A DNA stretch of 64,000 bases from Tretioscincus oriximinensis. Lineage: Eukaryota > Chordata > Lepidosauria > Squamata > Gymnophthalmidae. Location of the stretch: positions 1,499,476-1,563,475 of the forward strand of contig JAJVDF010000213.1 of assembly GCA_022410635.1 (NCBI GenBank). The letters run 5' to 3'. The first letter of the stretch is position 1, and every line of letters begins with the position of its first letter. The notes below the pieces were generated by a model that saw nothing but the letters and a program-made list of their open reading frames with translations, searched no databases and had not been told where the DNA came from. This document shows positions 39,393-51,506 of the stretch, in pieces. Made by a program: the position numbers and the translations under genes.

Positions 39393-39745
39393 GAAGAGTC
39401 CTGTGAAATGGGCCACTGTAAATTTAGTCCAGTGTCTCGTCTCATACATTGGTCCACCAATTGTTTCTGGGTATTTTCAAGCAGAAGACAAAGGCAAAAT
39501 CTTCTCCTGCTCTTTGACCACCTTTAGCTTCAGAAGTATCAACTTGCATGTCCAACCTGGAGGAAGTAGCCAGCATACTTTCTAATAGATATACCTGTCT
39601 TTCCTGAATTTAAAAGACCCCTGCTGAATCTGGCCACAACATCTTTACTCCAGCATTTTGTCTTGTTTGGTGACCCATACTGCTTCTGTGCATTCTCAAG
39701 CAGCAAAGGATAAAGGCGCCTATAGATTCACCAGAGTCATCTTGG
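39393..39745 (-). mobile_element. Two CR1-clade 3' ends in minus orientation
   Basis: One fragment spans about 39393-39600 (GTCCAGTGTCTCGTCTCATA, CAACCTGGAGGAAG). A second begins near 39606 (CTGCTGAATCTGGCCACAAC, CTCCAGCATTTTGTCTTG). Both are diverged from the plus copy that follows at 39846. Confidence 0.65.
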
Positions 39746-39845
39746 ATGACATGGGGGTTAGCAATGAAAAANTAAGCTGTAGTGCTGCTTTCACTGGATC
39801 CCCGATGGTCTAAATGTCTCTTTCCAGTTCTCTGATTCATAGATT

Positions 39846-40108
39846 CTTATGTTCTTATAGGACTAGACAGGCTTATGGACACCAAGGGTATAAATGGGTA
39901 CTAGGATGGATGTCTGGATGTTGCCTCTGGGATGGAGCAACAGACAGGACTCCTGAAATACCATTTGCAGGGTGTCATGAACAGGTGCATATTTTGCTTT
40001 CCTCTGTTCAGACTGTCCAGGCGCATCTGGGGGGCCTCTGTGTGATACAGAATGCTGGACTAGATGGGCTATGGTCTGATCCAGTATGGCTCTTCTTATA
40101 TTCTTATA
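39846..40108 (+). mobile_element. CR1-clade 3' end
   Basis: GACTAGACAGGCTTATGGAC, ACCAAGGGTATAAATGGGTA, GGGATGGAGCAACAGACAGG, GAATGCTGGACTAGATGGGC and a TTCTTATATTCTTAT terminus give the complete CR1 3' UTR and the end of the pol-derived sequence. It lies tail-facing to the minus copies on its left. Confidence 0.9.
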
Positions 40109-43100
40109 AAGAACCTGATCCCTCCCTAGCTTACATAGATATTTTATACAGAAATGTCTATCTTTCAGAACATCAAATTGCCTATGTTTCTTCTTTCATT
40201 AGTAATGACTCTATCTTTCATTTTAAAGAGCAGATTAATCAATTCTATTCAATACTTACTCAGTAAAAATTTGATAATGCATCCATTATCCTAANTTTAA
40301 TTTATTTACTTAAAACATTTNTATACAACTTCCCATTAAAAATCTTAAAGTAGTTCAGAAGAAAATCTAATTTAGACCATTGGTCAATGCCTCAGTTCCA
40401 ACCTGTTTCTGGAGTTACTGTATTTATGGGGTTGCTTTGGAAGCTGGGGGCTGCATAAAAGACAGATTCAGGAGGACTTCTGAGGATCCCCAAAAGTAGT
40501 CATTTATAACATGGAAGAGGTGCAGTAAACTCATAAAATATTAAAATAATGATTTCTAAAATGTGTACAGAACCATAGAATCTAATAGAGATCTGTCTTC
40601 CATAGGATCCAATAGATATTTGCTTCTTGTCCTCAGAAGATACGGACATCATGCAATTTGCAAACAAATCGTTTGAGACCCTCATTGGTTCACTCAGTCT
40701 TACAAAGATGTTGTGAGGATGAAATAGAAGGTCTTGAACTAAGCAACAGGCCTACTTAAATAAATAACAGATCTTCAAATCTGTTCTTAATAATATGCAG
40801 AGACCAACTTGGCCTGCTCCTATGCCACCATGATCAGAGACTGGGTCATATCCATGTGTTGGCTAAGGCTACTACTTGAGATTGGTGGCAAAAGGGAAGC
40901 CACTGTTTGCCCAGTAGTCAATGGGCAGATGTGCAGTGTATGCAAGCTTCAGTTTGACTTTCTTAGTCATTAACTGCAGCAGAAGATGACACATCCACNC
41001 CAGCCCAATATGCTAATCACTATCATTGTTATCAAGGACTCATATATATATATACAACACATGCCATAAAAAGTGCAATATAGTGTATAACACAAGAATA
41101 CACAAAAATATTAAACCATAAACAAAATCCAAAGTACCAATCAAAGCTTCAAAATGCATAATAATCATAATAAAGAAATGTTAAAAGCATTGGCAATAAA
41201 AAAGCCATTCATATTTCACCAGTTGAGTATCTGGAGCAAAGCTTCTCTGGGGAAGAAATTTCACCATCAGGAAGATGCTAATGAGAAAGCCTGGTGCCTC
41301 AATAGCTACAGAATGGGAGAGGAGCAAAGATGTTTTTCTCATGATGATCATATGCTCAGATCAAGATTATACACAGGAAATGTTCCGCTAGAGCAAAGGT
41401 TCTTAACCATTTCTGCATCACAAATTCCTTTAAGAATCTGAGAGAAGCAAGAAAATACCTAGAAAACTGGTTTTTGTTTTTCATTTTTCTTTTATTAATT
41501 AACAATCAATTGCACTTTGTAAGAACTCGTAATAATAAATAACAATTAAATACGATTCAAATTGAACAAAGAAATGCAATACAGGATTCAAATGGATATA
41601 AAAACCTTCATTTCAGTTGCTACAGGTAAGACAAGATTTGGTATAATAACCCAAATCCTGCAACAAGTAAGATTGAAATTGACCATGGAAGCTTCTGTTC
41701 TGCTGTTACGGATACAGTTGTCAAAAGTGGTTACCCCAATCTAATTTTCTATCCTACAATAATATAGCCAGAATAAAATTTACCTCATTCCACATATCAA
41801 GACAAATCATATTTTTTCCCATTCTTCTATATACTATTAATTGTTAGCAGCAAAGGGGCTCATGTATCCAGACTCAGTTTAAAGAATAAGTTAAGAAGCA
41901 GATGAAAAGCAGGTTAAAGCTGGCAGTATCCACACACTATAGCCCCACATTCAAAATAAAAGCCAGAAAATGTAGAAAATGTATGTAGATTAGAGCTGGA
42001 TTAGGAACACCTTATTCTAGGGCTACAANTTAGACACCACGATAAAAGTTTGCATTTTAATTATTATAAAGAAAGGAAGTTTTACCAGGTGCAGTGTATA
42101 ATGCCTGCCATCGTCTGAGGGGGTGGGTGGGTAACTTTTTCATACCCATTAAAGATCACAGTTTTATCCCACTTTTTATGTGATAACCTTACCTTCATAT
42201 GTTACTATCTTCAGAGTGCTTTTGTACTGATTTTTTCATGTATGCGGATATAGTCAATATTGCAACACCATATAAGCTTTGCTTGAGCAAGGAATTATTG
42301 TTAATTTGTCATAATATAATGTGACTCTTCCAACAGGCCTATAGAAATCTCACTAGTCTTCTTACACATTACCACAAATTAGTTGTGAAAAGTGAATCCT
42401 CATATGTCACTCTCTTGCCCTGTGCAAACAATAGCATTTCTGAGGCTGGGAACAAATGAGCTTTTGTTTTTCTGAGGGAAACAGCGTCACATTTTATAAA
42501 TGTATTAGGAAAACTATGTTCAGATTATTGACTACAAACCATGTACACAATGAAGAATAGTTGAGCAAAGGAATGTACAGAAATACACCAAATCTATTGT
42601 TTGGGCAGAATTACATCAATGTTGTCTTCACAGCTGCCTCTTCATTCATTGCTGTAATCCTTGCTTTGAAAAGCACAGGAATTGTGGTTTTAAACCCTCT
42701 AGTCTATTTAAACATGACCCTTATTTGTTTTCCTTGAGTTCTTCTGGGTCAGTGACCTACCATGCAAATGTTTTTGATGAAACCAAGAAGGGTTATTATT
42801 CTATTAGTTAAAATAAGCTTCTGTATTTTCCAGGCGNATACAGATTCATCCATGCAAACCAAAATAATTTCTCAGAAAATGTTTCTTCCTAGCAGATCTT
42901 TTTCTGAGTTTGGTTTCCTCCTGTGAAGACCTGTTGACAGAACGGCTAATAACTTCCTGTGTAGAAGAGACGCCAATATTGTCAGCGTTTAGAAAGAAGC
43001 AAACTCCATTCTCGTCAGTAAAGTAAGATCAAGAAGGTTCCACACTGCAAGGCTTAGATATTGCTTGTTGAAGACAGACGTGCCATAATATGAAAGGAAA

Positions 43101-44562
43101 TGACTGTATTACCATCCTGCCAGTCACATTTATGTTAATAATGTTAAATAGGCAGCACTGGCTAAAGAGTTTATTCAAATTCAAAAATCACAAAACCCAG
43201 CAAATGAAGCGAGCTTCAAAACCACAATTAAATTTCAAATGTTCCATTGCACTCGTATCACAAACTGAGTGCTTGCTTAATTCAGCGTGTTGCCTTGTTC
43301 AAACTAATAAACCACTTCTGAAAGTCAGCAGCTGGAATCAGTTGGGAAGCACTCATTACCAACTTCTTTAAATAAAAGAAAATGAAGCCAATGACGCCTA
43401 CCTTGGTGCCTACTTTCTTCTCTTACTACATGGCTTATGTTACTTATTTCCTTTCGAGAACATGGATATATCTCTTGTACTTGGCCAATAACCACAAATA
43501 TTGCGAAGCGTAACAGTCGCCACATATATATAAACTCTCCTCAGCTGTTGCTGGAGCACAGCAAAACTCAGTGCTACCACTAACAGTAGGAAATGTTCTT
43601 CCAGCATCAGTCCATTATGGAAACGAGATCCTTTATACTCCAAAAGACGCTAACTAAGCAAATGAAGAGCAATAATCACCTTTCTAAAAACTCCTTCTCA
43701 CTTGCATCGAAATGTGTAGTGGTTTTCACCAAGAAGAGGCTTCAAGAGCAGGTCTCTGGGTGCCCAAAGTGTCCAAGAATATACAGCACTCTGACAAGGC
43801 ATTGATTTTCCTCTGAAGTATTCTTTCATCAGATCAAAACAAAGCTCATTGTGCAGCTATCATAACCACACAGGGCAGTGATGAGATTAATTCACCTCTT
43901 CTGTATGCATTGTCCCAAAAATGGGCTATTTCCACTTTGAACTAAGAATGTCCAAACCAAGGTGTTTCAGGTATTGCTGAACTACAATTCCACAAAGCTT
44001 CAGAAATTATGGCTATCCCAATCCGAACTGAAAAGCAGCACTTCTCCAGAGGTCATAGTACATCTATGTCACAGGAAATGAAAACTCATAGAGTGGGAGA
44101 GTATTGTAGGTCCACTTCATTGGCTGTTGGCCTGGTTGAAACAATTCTCATTGATCCTACATCCAGGACATAAAGAGGAGCTGCATTCTGATTCTCCCCT
44201 GTTCCCAGACTGGTGTGCAGCTTCACTAGTTCTTTTTACAAAATGCTTTCTTAACAAGAATTTAAAATTACATAGAAGACAAAAATAAAAAGCAATGAGC
44301 ATTTTTTGTTGCTGGTATTGGAGGCATCTTTCCCCTAATTCTTTTTTAACCTAATTCTTAATGAGGTTCACTAGTTACTAATAAAGTAGTACTGGAAAAC
44401 AAAACCTTAGGAGTCTAGCATTTCATATATAGAAATTTAAGAAGATCCATCTAGTGTGAAACACAATTAGTGATTTAATTCTTTCTGAACTGGGCCATAT
44501 TCTGAGATAAATCCTGGAATAGGGATCTGCCATCCAAATGCTAGTACAGACTACAGCAGGCA

Positions 44563-44803
44563 ATTTATTTATTTATTTGTACTTATATCCCGCCCTATAC
44601 CCAAAGGTCTCAGGGCGGCCAACCACAGGGTGGCGCACATAGCTTTTGTTGCTTTTTCCACAACAGAAACCCTGTGAAGTAGGTGGGGCTGAGACAGTTC
44701 TAAAGAACTGTGACTGGCCCAAGGTCACCCAGCTGGCTTTCATGGAAGAGTGGGGAACTGAACTGGGAGACGACATCCAACATCTAACCACTACACCAAA
44801 CTT
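44563..44803 (-). repeat. Sauria-type SINE (minus orientation)
   Basis: It has the same structure and high similarity to the copy at 3664-3925: TATTTATTTGTACTTATATC, CCGCCCTATACCCAAAGGTC, GAAGTAGGTGGGGCTGAGAC, CACCCAGCTGGCTTTCATGG, and a head ending CTAACCACTACACCAAAC. The tRNA-like head is at the right. Confidence 0.85.
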
Positions 44804-47457
44804 TTCTTTCAAACTGGCAATGATGTCCCAGAATAAGAAACAGTGAATAAAGAGCCAATATATACAACTACTTATAAATAATCTAGTGTCTGCTGGGAGA
44901 TGGAAAATATACTAAAATATATCACAAATTAATGTGCTGATTTTGTATCTATAAAAGTATCAGAGAAGTTTGCCCCTATTCACTGTAGCCTCCTAACTTT
45001 AGAAAAGCCTATTTCTCATTGTTAATGAACCTTGACAAAAAATTATACATAGTACGCACCAAGAAAGCAAATTAACTTCAAATATGTAGATCAGATACCT
45101 TTAGGCTTTCTTAAATACACAGAATCTGTGTCATAATATAGAGCTGACAAAGCCTGGGAAGGGAGCTTAACATACAATGAGGATAATATGTAGAGCACAT
45201 AGTCAGGATTTTCTCAACTCACTAGAGTCTTCCTTTTTAATGAGATCCTCATAAGTATTCAACTTGTTACATCTCTACTAAGATGATGGCATAAAATATG
45301 CTTTGCCCTCACCAACTTAGAGCAATTGCTATTCCTTCAACTTTCGTAGAGTAAAGTGCCTTCCAAGGCCACATTTTATCTGCATTTAGTAATTCAACTA
45401 CTAGAAGTATTTTGATGTCTATTAAATTAAATCATTGCATTATGGTTTGTGAACATATGCACGTACAAATGTTTAATCTAAGTTACTGTTTTTAGGAAGT
45501 ATAAATCTTCAAAGCAAAGTCACTTGAAAGCTGTCATCTAGTGTGTTTTTGGCCTGAAAACAATCTATAGACCTTTTGATATATTGAAAATTTACATGCA
45601 GAAACTGTAGCAAGCAATATATTTCAAGGCAAAATGTCCATATTTTTAGTTTGTAGCTTTAGTTCATCTTTGATGTTTTGGCAAATGAAATACCATTAAA
45701 ATAACATTCATCTGGCATTAGGGTTTCATGCCTTTTGAATATCCACAAATGAAACAAGTATTATTTCTAATGATAGTTTATTGCAATATTAATGACTGCT
45801 TGGCCCAAGAAAGTCTAGCTGCCATAACAGCTACTTTATTAAAACTGTCTAATAATATTTTTTTTCATTTACTGTAACATATGAAAATGGAAATGTAATT
45901 AAACATTTTCAGCAGGAGTAAAAAGGAAATTATTATACTATATGAATAAAAAACAGATTGAAAGCATAACCCAATGTTTAATCTTCAGTTCTGCAAATTG
46001 TAAAAATGCAGTTCAGGCCAGATCACATACTGAAAACCTTAGAAATTGTTATGGTTATCAATCTACAGCACCAGGGCTTAGTAATGTGTACTAATGAAGA
46101 CATAGTCAATGGAACCTGTGTCATCTTTTCATAAATTTATCACTATTAGGAACAGAGTCCACAAAAAAAGGGAAGAAAAAAGCATGGCAAAAAGTATCAA
46201 AATATATCTGACCATAATTTGTCTCTTTTTACAGCTGTTTTAAATCATTATGAGTATTGTGCAAGGCTTCATATTGTAAAAATGCGTAGGTTCATACATA
46301 TCTGGTTGTTTAGTACTATGTGACACTTAGAAAAGATGGGCCAAGTTCATTTGATGTGGTCAAATGACTAATCAATAGAAGTGAAGCTGACAACACCATA
46401 CTGGTGGGCACTGCTGTGATGAGAATGGCAGCTTTAAAGTTTCAGTTCATCTTTTTTTTTTCAGCGTTCATAATTTATTTGGCATATTCCTAATTGTTTC
46501 AAGAAGTTCCGATACATGATATTTTTAGAAAGTGAACACCATTTTGAAACATTTCTATTACACGTCTTGTTTTGAGTGGTTTTTGTTTTGTTTTTGGTGG
46601 GATTTTCAAAATATGCCTTCCCAGCCATAATCACTATGCTCATATTTACAACTTCCACAAAACCAAGAGTTGCTAATAGCGTTTTCTAGGTCTATCACTG
46701 CCAATGAACGCTGGTATATCTGGGGCTGCTTCCACATGCCGTATTGATGTCTGCATAGGAGCATCTTCAGCTTCTGCAGACATAATGGCGGGTTGTGAGC
46801 AATGTATTCACCTGCCATGCTGCGGGATAAATAAGAGCTAATATTTTCAGCTAGGTTTCAGTTCATCTTTGATCAGCTTTCAGGATAAGATAACACAGCA
46901 CTAGAGTGACTAGCCAATTTCTTTCCACAGTATCTAACCCAAAGAGCCCAAATCCCTTCCCGTACTATTCCATATTCTAGAACAAACACGGGAACAAAAA
47001 GTAGCCTCAATTCTTCATTAAAATCTAATATAAACCATAATGACATAAAAAGTGACACTCATGAACATAATTTTAAATTCAGTTAAGTTATGCTATAATG
47101 CAATTAAGAAAGACACCTTAATTATCTCATTCAGAAATAACATCAGTCACCCTTGCTTCCACATGCTTAGGCTGTTTCTGCACTAAACATTATTTTGGGA
47201 AATATCTTAGAATAGAGATATGACATCTGAAAGCCTGTGTGTAGGTTATGGTATATCCCTTTCAGGGCCTGCCACAGCCTACACGATCATGCAGATGGCA
47301 AACCCTATTCCATGATATATTCCAAAATATGCATAAATGACTTTATTTTTCATTTACAGCATAATCATTCTGAATTTGCTTTATTCCTGCTTATTTTTCT
47401 CCAGAACATGATTTCCTATCACCATTGGAATTTGAATCAGAAAGAAAAAATACTTAC

Positions 47458-47529
47458 AGACGTTCCAATTGTTTCAGATCTTGAAATGCTCCACGTTCTA
47501 TCACACTAATTAGATTTTCTTCCAAGTGG
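47458..47529 (-). CDS. SLIT3: SLIT3 exon 3 (second leucine-rich repeat of LRR domain 1)
   Basis: This 72-bp exon reads [19 protein letters not shown] followed by QLERL. Its acceptor ends in TTTGCACTAG after a run of T, and its donor is GTAAGTA. It joins exon 2 in frame across an intron of 2,560 bp. The segment [18 protein letters not shown] is the SLIT second repeat. The HLE start and the SVIE and LKQLE choices agree with SLIT3 as I recall it; SLIT2 has QLMENKISTIE and LKELE here. Leucine, isoleucine and phenylalanine sit at the expected LRR positions. The reading frame is intact and the exon length equals the family's usual 72 bp, so the exon looks functional. SLIT3 identity rests on remembered paralogue sequences and should be confirmed by alignment. 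Confidence 0.95.
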
Positions 47530-47916
47530 CTAGTGCAAATTAAAAAAAAAGTAATTAACCAACAATTTAATTGTATGTCAGGAATAACCAATGAATTTAT
47601 CATTGAAGGTACATAGAAATTATTTTGATATCATTTAACTCAGCCCTCATTAATCACCAAGAAGGACCTTTGGATCATCACAGCTCACAAAAATAATTGT
47701 AAAACACTAATTAAAATAATATTTTCAGAATACTTATTCTTACCTTCGTTAAAAAAATTAAAATGGTCATTACTTTAATACATATTATTTTATATTTGTT
47801 ATGAACATACATAGTACATTCTGATTAATTAAAAGATAATGTAATATGCACCAACTAGACAGGCAAAGTATATAACGGTTTAGAGGAACTATGCCAAAAT
47901 GGGACATAGCCCATCT

Positions 47917-48050
47917 AGAAGGAGGAGAAAGAGAGAAAAAAGATGGAAATGAAAAAGAAGAAGACGAAAAAAAGGAAACGAGAAGGGAAAAAAGGGAAAG
48001 TGAAGAAGAGAAAAGGAAAAGGAAAAAAGGAATGGAATGGAAGAAGAGGA
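47917..48050 (+). repeat. Polypurine tract (134 bp)
   Basis: Only about seven pyrimidines interrupt a 134-base run of A and G. It abuts the 3' end of a minus-oriented SINE, so it is probably that SINE's (TTC)-type tail, expanded and mutated. The Lys/Glu-rich ORF across it (47891-48160) is an artefact of composition. Confidence 0.9.
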
Positions 48051-48270
48051 TGAGTTGGGTTTTATACCCCACTTTTCTCAACTCAAAGGGAATTAAAGCA
48101 GCTAACATGACTGTTATACAACAGACATATTATACAATAGATGAGCTGAGAAAGTTCTGAGAAACTGTGACTAGCTCAAGATTACCCAGCAGGCTTTATG
48201 GAAGAGTACAGAATTAAACTGGGAGGCCACCAGATAAAAGACCAATATTCTAACCACATGACTAGCCTGT
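48050..48270 (-). repeat. Sauria-like SINE, minus orientation
   Basis: GTTGGGTTTTATACCCCACT, TTTCTCAACTCAAAGGGAAT, GAGCTGAGAAAGTTCTGAGA, TTACCCAGCAGGCTTTATGG and a right end CTAACCACATGAC give the SINE in reverse. Its 3' domain (GGGGTATAAAACCCAAC) is the same as in the (TTC)-tailed copies, followed on the minus strand by the polypyrimidine tract. Confidence 0.75.
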
Positions 48271-49477
48271 CAAAGCATCTCCTCATAAATGGCAAATAAT
48301 GGTTTAACATCCAGAATAACAAAGAAAATGAGAAGTTGAATAGGAAGTCTAACTTTAAAGTCTCTAAATTTTAATTTGATATAAAGTTAGAAGACAAGGT
48401 TAGACGACAGTACTTATTTGTGACAAGCAATTACTTCCTCTGTCATGTCAAACAAGTAATCAGAGTTTTCTTTAGCTTAAAACAAAAAGGTTTTCCCTCC
48501 CCATTTTGTCAGCACCAAACCAGCTTCAGCAACCGAAGGTGGAAGGACAACGAATGACAAATAATGCAACAGAAAAGTGAGCAGTGGTAGCATCACACAA
48601 TATAAAGTAATGTATACACTAATATCTCCACTCCAATTGTTATCAAAAGAAGTACCTTCCACCATATACAGACCTCCCCGAAAATCCTAAGGGCTTTTAG
48701 TTCCTCTTTTCCCAGAAGTGAAGTGAGCAAAGACGAAGAAGAGGCCACCAGATTACCTACATTATACGATTGCTGGTTAAAGCATACATCTTTAGCTATG
48801 GCTTTCATGTTTATCTTACTCTTGAGTTTTATCAAGCCAGGCAGGGCAGGAAGGACGAGGAAAGGTTACAAAACATGTTGTAAATATTTTATATTTTTGT
48901 GTAAATATTTGTGNCTGGTGTAAAGCAGGACATAAATTCTTAAGTCATTTTTATTTATGAAATCTGAAACTGAAGAAATAACCGAAAGTAAAGGTCAGAA
49001 ATATAGCCAATAAGAGAATAGAGATTTGGGGAGTGTTTACCATCCATAGAGACCAAAGGACATGAAGACCAATGATCAAGGGAAGGTGTGTCCTGATTTT
49101 GAGGCAAATGAAGGTTGCTATTCAGTAAAGCAAGGAAGCTTCACAAAACATATATACGAATGTCTCTGTGTAAGGCACTGGACTTGAAAAAAATCAAGTC
49201 TGATTACACCCTGAATTACCCATGCTTCAACACCAGTCAACATTTACACATCATTGTGCTGCTGTGCAATTTACCTTCGTGTTTGATATGTAAATCATAT
49301 GCACAGAAAAATATCACATTAATATTATAATTGATTGGTTGACTTATTTGTATCTTTTTTAGTTCTTACTTGGTGCTGTAATTAAGTAATAATGAATCAT
49401 GCACAAGCCTAAGGCTGAAGTTCAAATCTTCATAATTTCACAGAGATTAACAACTTTATACTACACACATTTATATG

Positions 49478-49549
49478 ACATTCAGTTAATAACTATTGAG
49501 TAATTCATTAAACCACATTCAGTTAGCAATCAGTGAGTAATTCACTAAG
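49478..49549 (+). repeat. Diverged 35-bp tandem duplication
   Basis: Units at 49478-49512 and 49515-49549 share ACATTCAGTTA and GAGTAATTCA blocks, with about six differences and a 2-bp spacer. Confidence 0.7.
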
Positions 49550-50089
49550 GCGTTACTATATATTTCTGCCACAACCCTATTTAAACGAATCAAGCCACTC
49601 TTTGAGTTGTAATTATTGTTTGGTAACTTGTTAAGACAATGTATTAAGCATGTGATCCAGGTTATGTGATCACATCAGATATTCTTGGACTAGATGCAGC
49701 TATTCACTCACAGCATTCCACATCAGCCCCCAGATTGAAACACTGGGTGTAGAGTGATGCAAGTTATATGTAGTTTAGGAATACCTAGAGGGTTGCAATT
49801 TGAAATTCTTACTGTTAACCTGCTCCTAGAAAAATATTTGTACTGCCACATCTTTTGTGTACCCCCTACTTATTAAGCATGATAACACTGCATAACAGTG
49901 CCCAACAGGCATTATATTAACCATTATTGTTTATTGATTATCAAGTTAATTTGGACTACTAGCAGATAGTCATTCTAAAACCAGGGGTTAGCAATAGCTA
50001 GACATCAACGGAAATCTCCTATAGCTACAAACACATGGGGAAATGCATCCTTTCTGATGGCTGCTGAAAAACAACTTTTTCATACTCAC

Positions 50090-50161
50090 AGAACACGAAG
50101 ATTCTTAAGTCCAGCAAAGTCCACTTTTGTAATCCTTGTGATGTTGTTTCTGTCTAAATCA
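50090..50161 (-). CDS. SLIT3: SLIT3 exon 2 (first leucine-rich repeat of LRR domain 1)
   Basis: This 72-bp internal exon encodes one 24-residue leucine-rich repeat and reads [19 protein letters not shown] followed by NLRVL, matching the first LRR of vertebrate SLIT proteins. On the minus strand the acceptor is a pyrimidine-rich stretch ending in CTTGTAG, and the donor is GTGAGTATG. The first base completes a Leu codon begun in the previous exon and the last two bases begin the next one, the phase shared by the next two exons. SLIT proteins are secreted ligands of ROBO receptors in axon guidance and vessel development; the ROBO-binding surface lies in LRR domain 2, so this repeat belongs to the N-terminal scaffold. 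This exon alone would not separate SLIT3 from SLIT2; the assignment rests on exons 3 and 4. No stop or frameshift is seen. The exon number assumes the usual vertebrate layout. Confidence 0.93.
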
Positions 50162-50929
50162 CTACAAGAGAAAGAAAGGAAATTGGAGTTTTCATGCAAG
50201 CACCAGTCAAGCATTTCAACTATTTCAGAAATAATTTAAAAGCTTCATATATCTGCTTGAGAGAATACATAGATTTCTGTACTTGCAAAATACACTCGAA
50301 CAAGACAAATTTATTCATGCCAGAAGGCATTTAACAAATTTATAAAGAGCAGTGTGCCAGACAAGTCCAATTGGTACTTGAATAATGTCAACAGCTTGCT
50401 GCAGGCAGTACCATAACTAGCGCTATTGTATTTCCCCTTTTGCAACTATGTTTGGCTCTGCTGCTCTATTCCAGAACAACTACAGATGGATGAAAGGCCT
50501 CCTGTACTCAAATGAAGTTAAGTTAACTAAATGAAAGTTGGCAACTAAAAAATTATGTTTTGAGCACTGAGCTGCAACCGATCCAAAACTAAATGTCACT
50601 ATCATACCCAACTACATCTGGCCCAATCTTCAGGAAAGTATACTAGGACAGAGAAAAACGTGATTTTGCAGAGTTGTTTCCCTTGTTACAAGGCTAGATC
50701 TTTAAAAATGCCTTAAAAAATTAAAAACCTTTAGCCACATCATTCCTAGGATGATTCCCAGCAGTTAGTCTTAATTCTGTCCTGGTCAGTATGCTAGTGC
50801 AGAATGCAGCAGCCTGTCAACCTCAGTTACGTTTTGTCCATATTGGAAAAAGCTCTCCTGTACATGTTTTTGAAAAGGGTTTGAAGCAGAGAACGACCTG
50901 TACTACAGGTTACAGAGCATCAGAAAAAG

Positions 50930-51090
50930 TAGATTTATTTATTTATTTATACTTATATCCCACCCTATACACAAAGGTCTCAGGACGGCTAAAACAGTCA
51001 TCTTTCTGGGATGGTTTAATGAATCCTGCATCGAGCAGGATCTGATGACCCTGGAGGTCCCTTCCAACTCTATGATTCTATGATTCTATA
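50930..51090. repeat. SINE tail fragment joined to a classical CR1 3' end
   Basis: 50934-50990 is a reversed Sauria-type terminus (TTTATTTATTTATACTTATA, CCCTATACACAAAGGTCTCA). 51020-51089 then reads plus-strand GACCCTGGAGGTCCCTTCCA, ACTCTATGATTCTATGATTC, the classical amniote CR1 3' end with its octamer-type tail. This tail differs from the TTCTTATG terminus of the other CR1-clade copies, so two LINE subfamilies were active. Confidence 0.8.
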
Positions 51091-51176
51091 TTCATATTTA
51101 ACTTATATTCCACTCCATATCGCAGATTATATTTTCTTCAAATCTCTCATGTAAATCAGGAGTCTCATATCTACCA

Positions 51177-51470
51177 GGCTGACCAGATGACCCCTTTTTT
51201 GGGGGTCAGGAACCCAGTTTTGGGGTGTCTACCCTGCCCTCCCAAGGGGCAATTTCCCTGTTTTTTGCTGAGGGAAAAATAAATAAAAATTCACTGTACC
51301 ACCACTAGGGGGCTCTGGCAACCAGGGACAGCTTCTGAAGGCATCTTCCCTTCAGTAAAAAATTAAAAAATGCAAATTTCTCACACACTTTGAAAAATTC
51401 TCACACGCTTCAAAAAATTCTCACATGCTTCATGTATTTCTCGGGTGGGGATTTTGGAGGGGTAGGCATG
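51177..51470 (+). repeat. Relative of the nested 35434 element, one end preserved
   Basis: AGGCTGACCAGATGACCCCT, a T/G run, CCAGTTTTGGGGTGTC and CTGTTTTTTGCTGAGGGAAA parallel the left half of the insert at 35434-35634. The rest (CTCACACACTT-type triplicated motif at about 51381-51440) is not shared. No matching right end is visible. Confidence 0.5.
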
Positions 51471-51480
51471 TTGGTGGGTG

Positions 51481-51506
51481 ATTTGCATATTCATGAATAT
51501 GCAAAT
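51481..51506. repeat. Perfect 26-bp palindrome with two opposed octamer motifs
   Basis: The sequence starts ATTTGCATATTCA and continues with its exact reverse complement. Each end is an octamer motif (ATTTGCAT / ATGCAAAT), the canonical POU-family binding sequence. A third, partial ATGAATAT repeat follows at 51512. Function is not shown by sequence alone. Confidence 0.97.

Larger units (their letters stand above)
34983..47457 (-). other. SLIT3: SLIT3 intron 3
   Basis: This 12,475-bp intron lies between the exon 3 donor GTAAGT and the exon 4 acceptor TTTAG. It contains CR1 3' ends, one split by a nested element, a hairpin MITE-like element, a 31-bp tandem duplication and a Sauria-type SINE, all annotated separately. 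Stretches 40110-44560 and 44805-47160 hold no confidently assignable feature. There are weak SINE/LINE tail fragments at 40290-40350 and a short TA run near 41041. Confidence 0.85.
47530..50089 (-). other. SLIT3: SLIT3 intron 2
   Basis: This 2,560-bp intron is bounded by the exon 2 donor GTGAGT and the exon 3 acceptor CACTAG. It contains a minus-oriented SINE with an expanded purine/pyrimidine tail (47917-48270) and a diverged 35-bp duplication (49478-49549). The remainder is AT-rich with nothing assignable. Confidence 0.85.

Noticed and set aside
47891..48160. Lys/Glu-rich 89-codon ORF
   Set aside because: It arises from the polypurine tail of a reversed SINE and has no domain or conserved motif.
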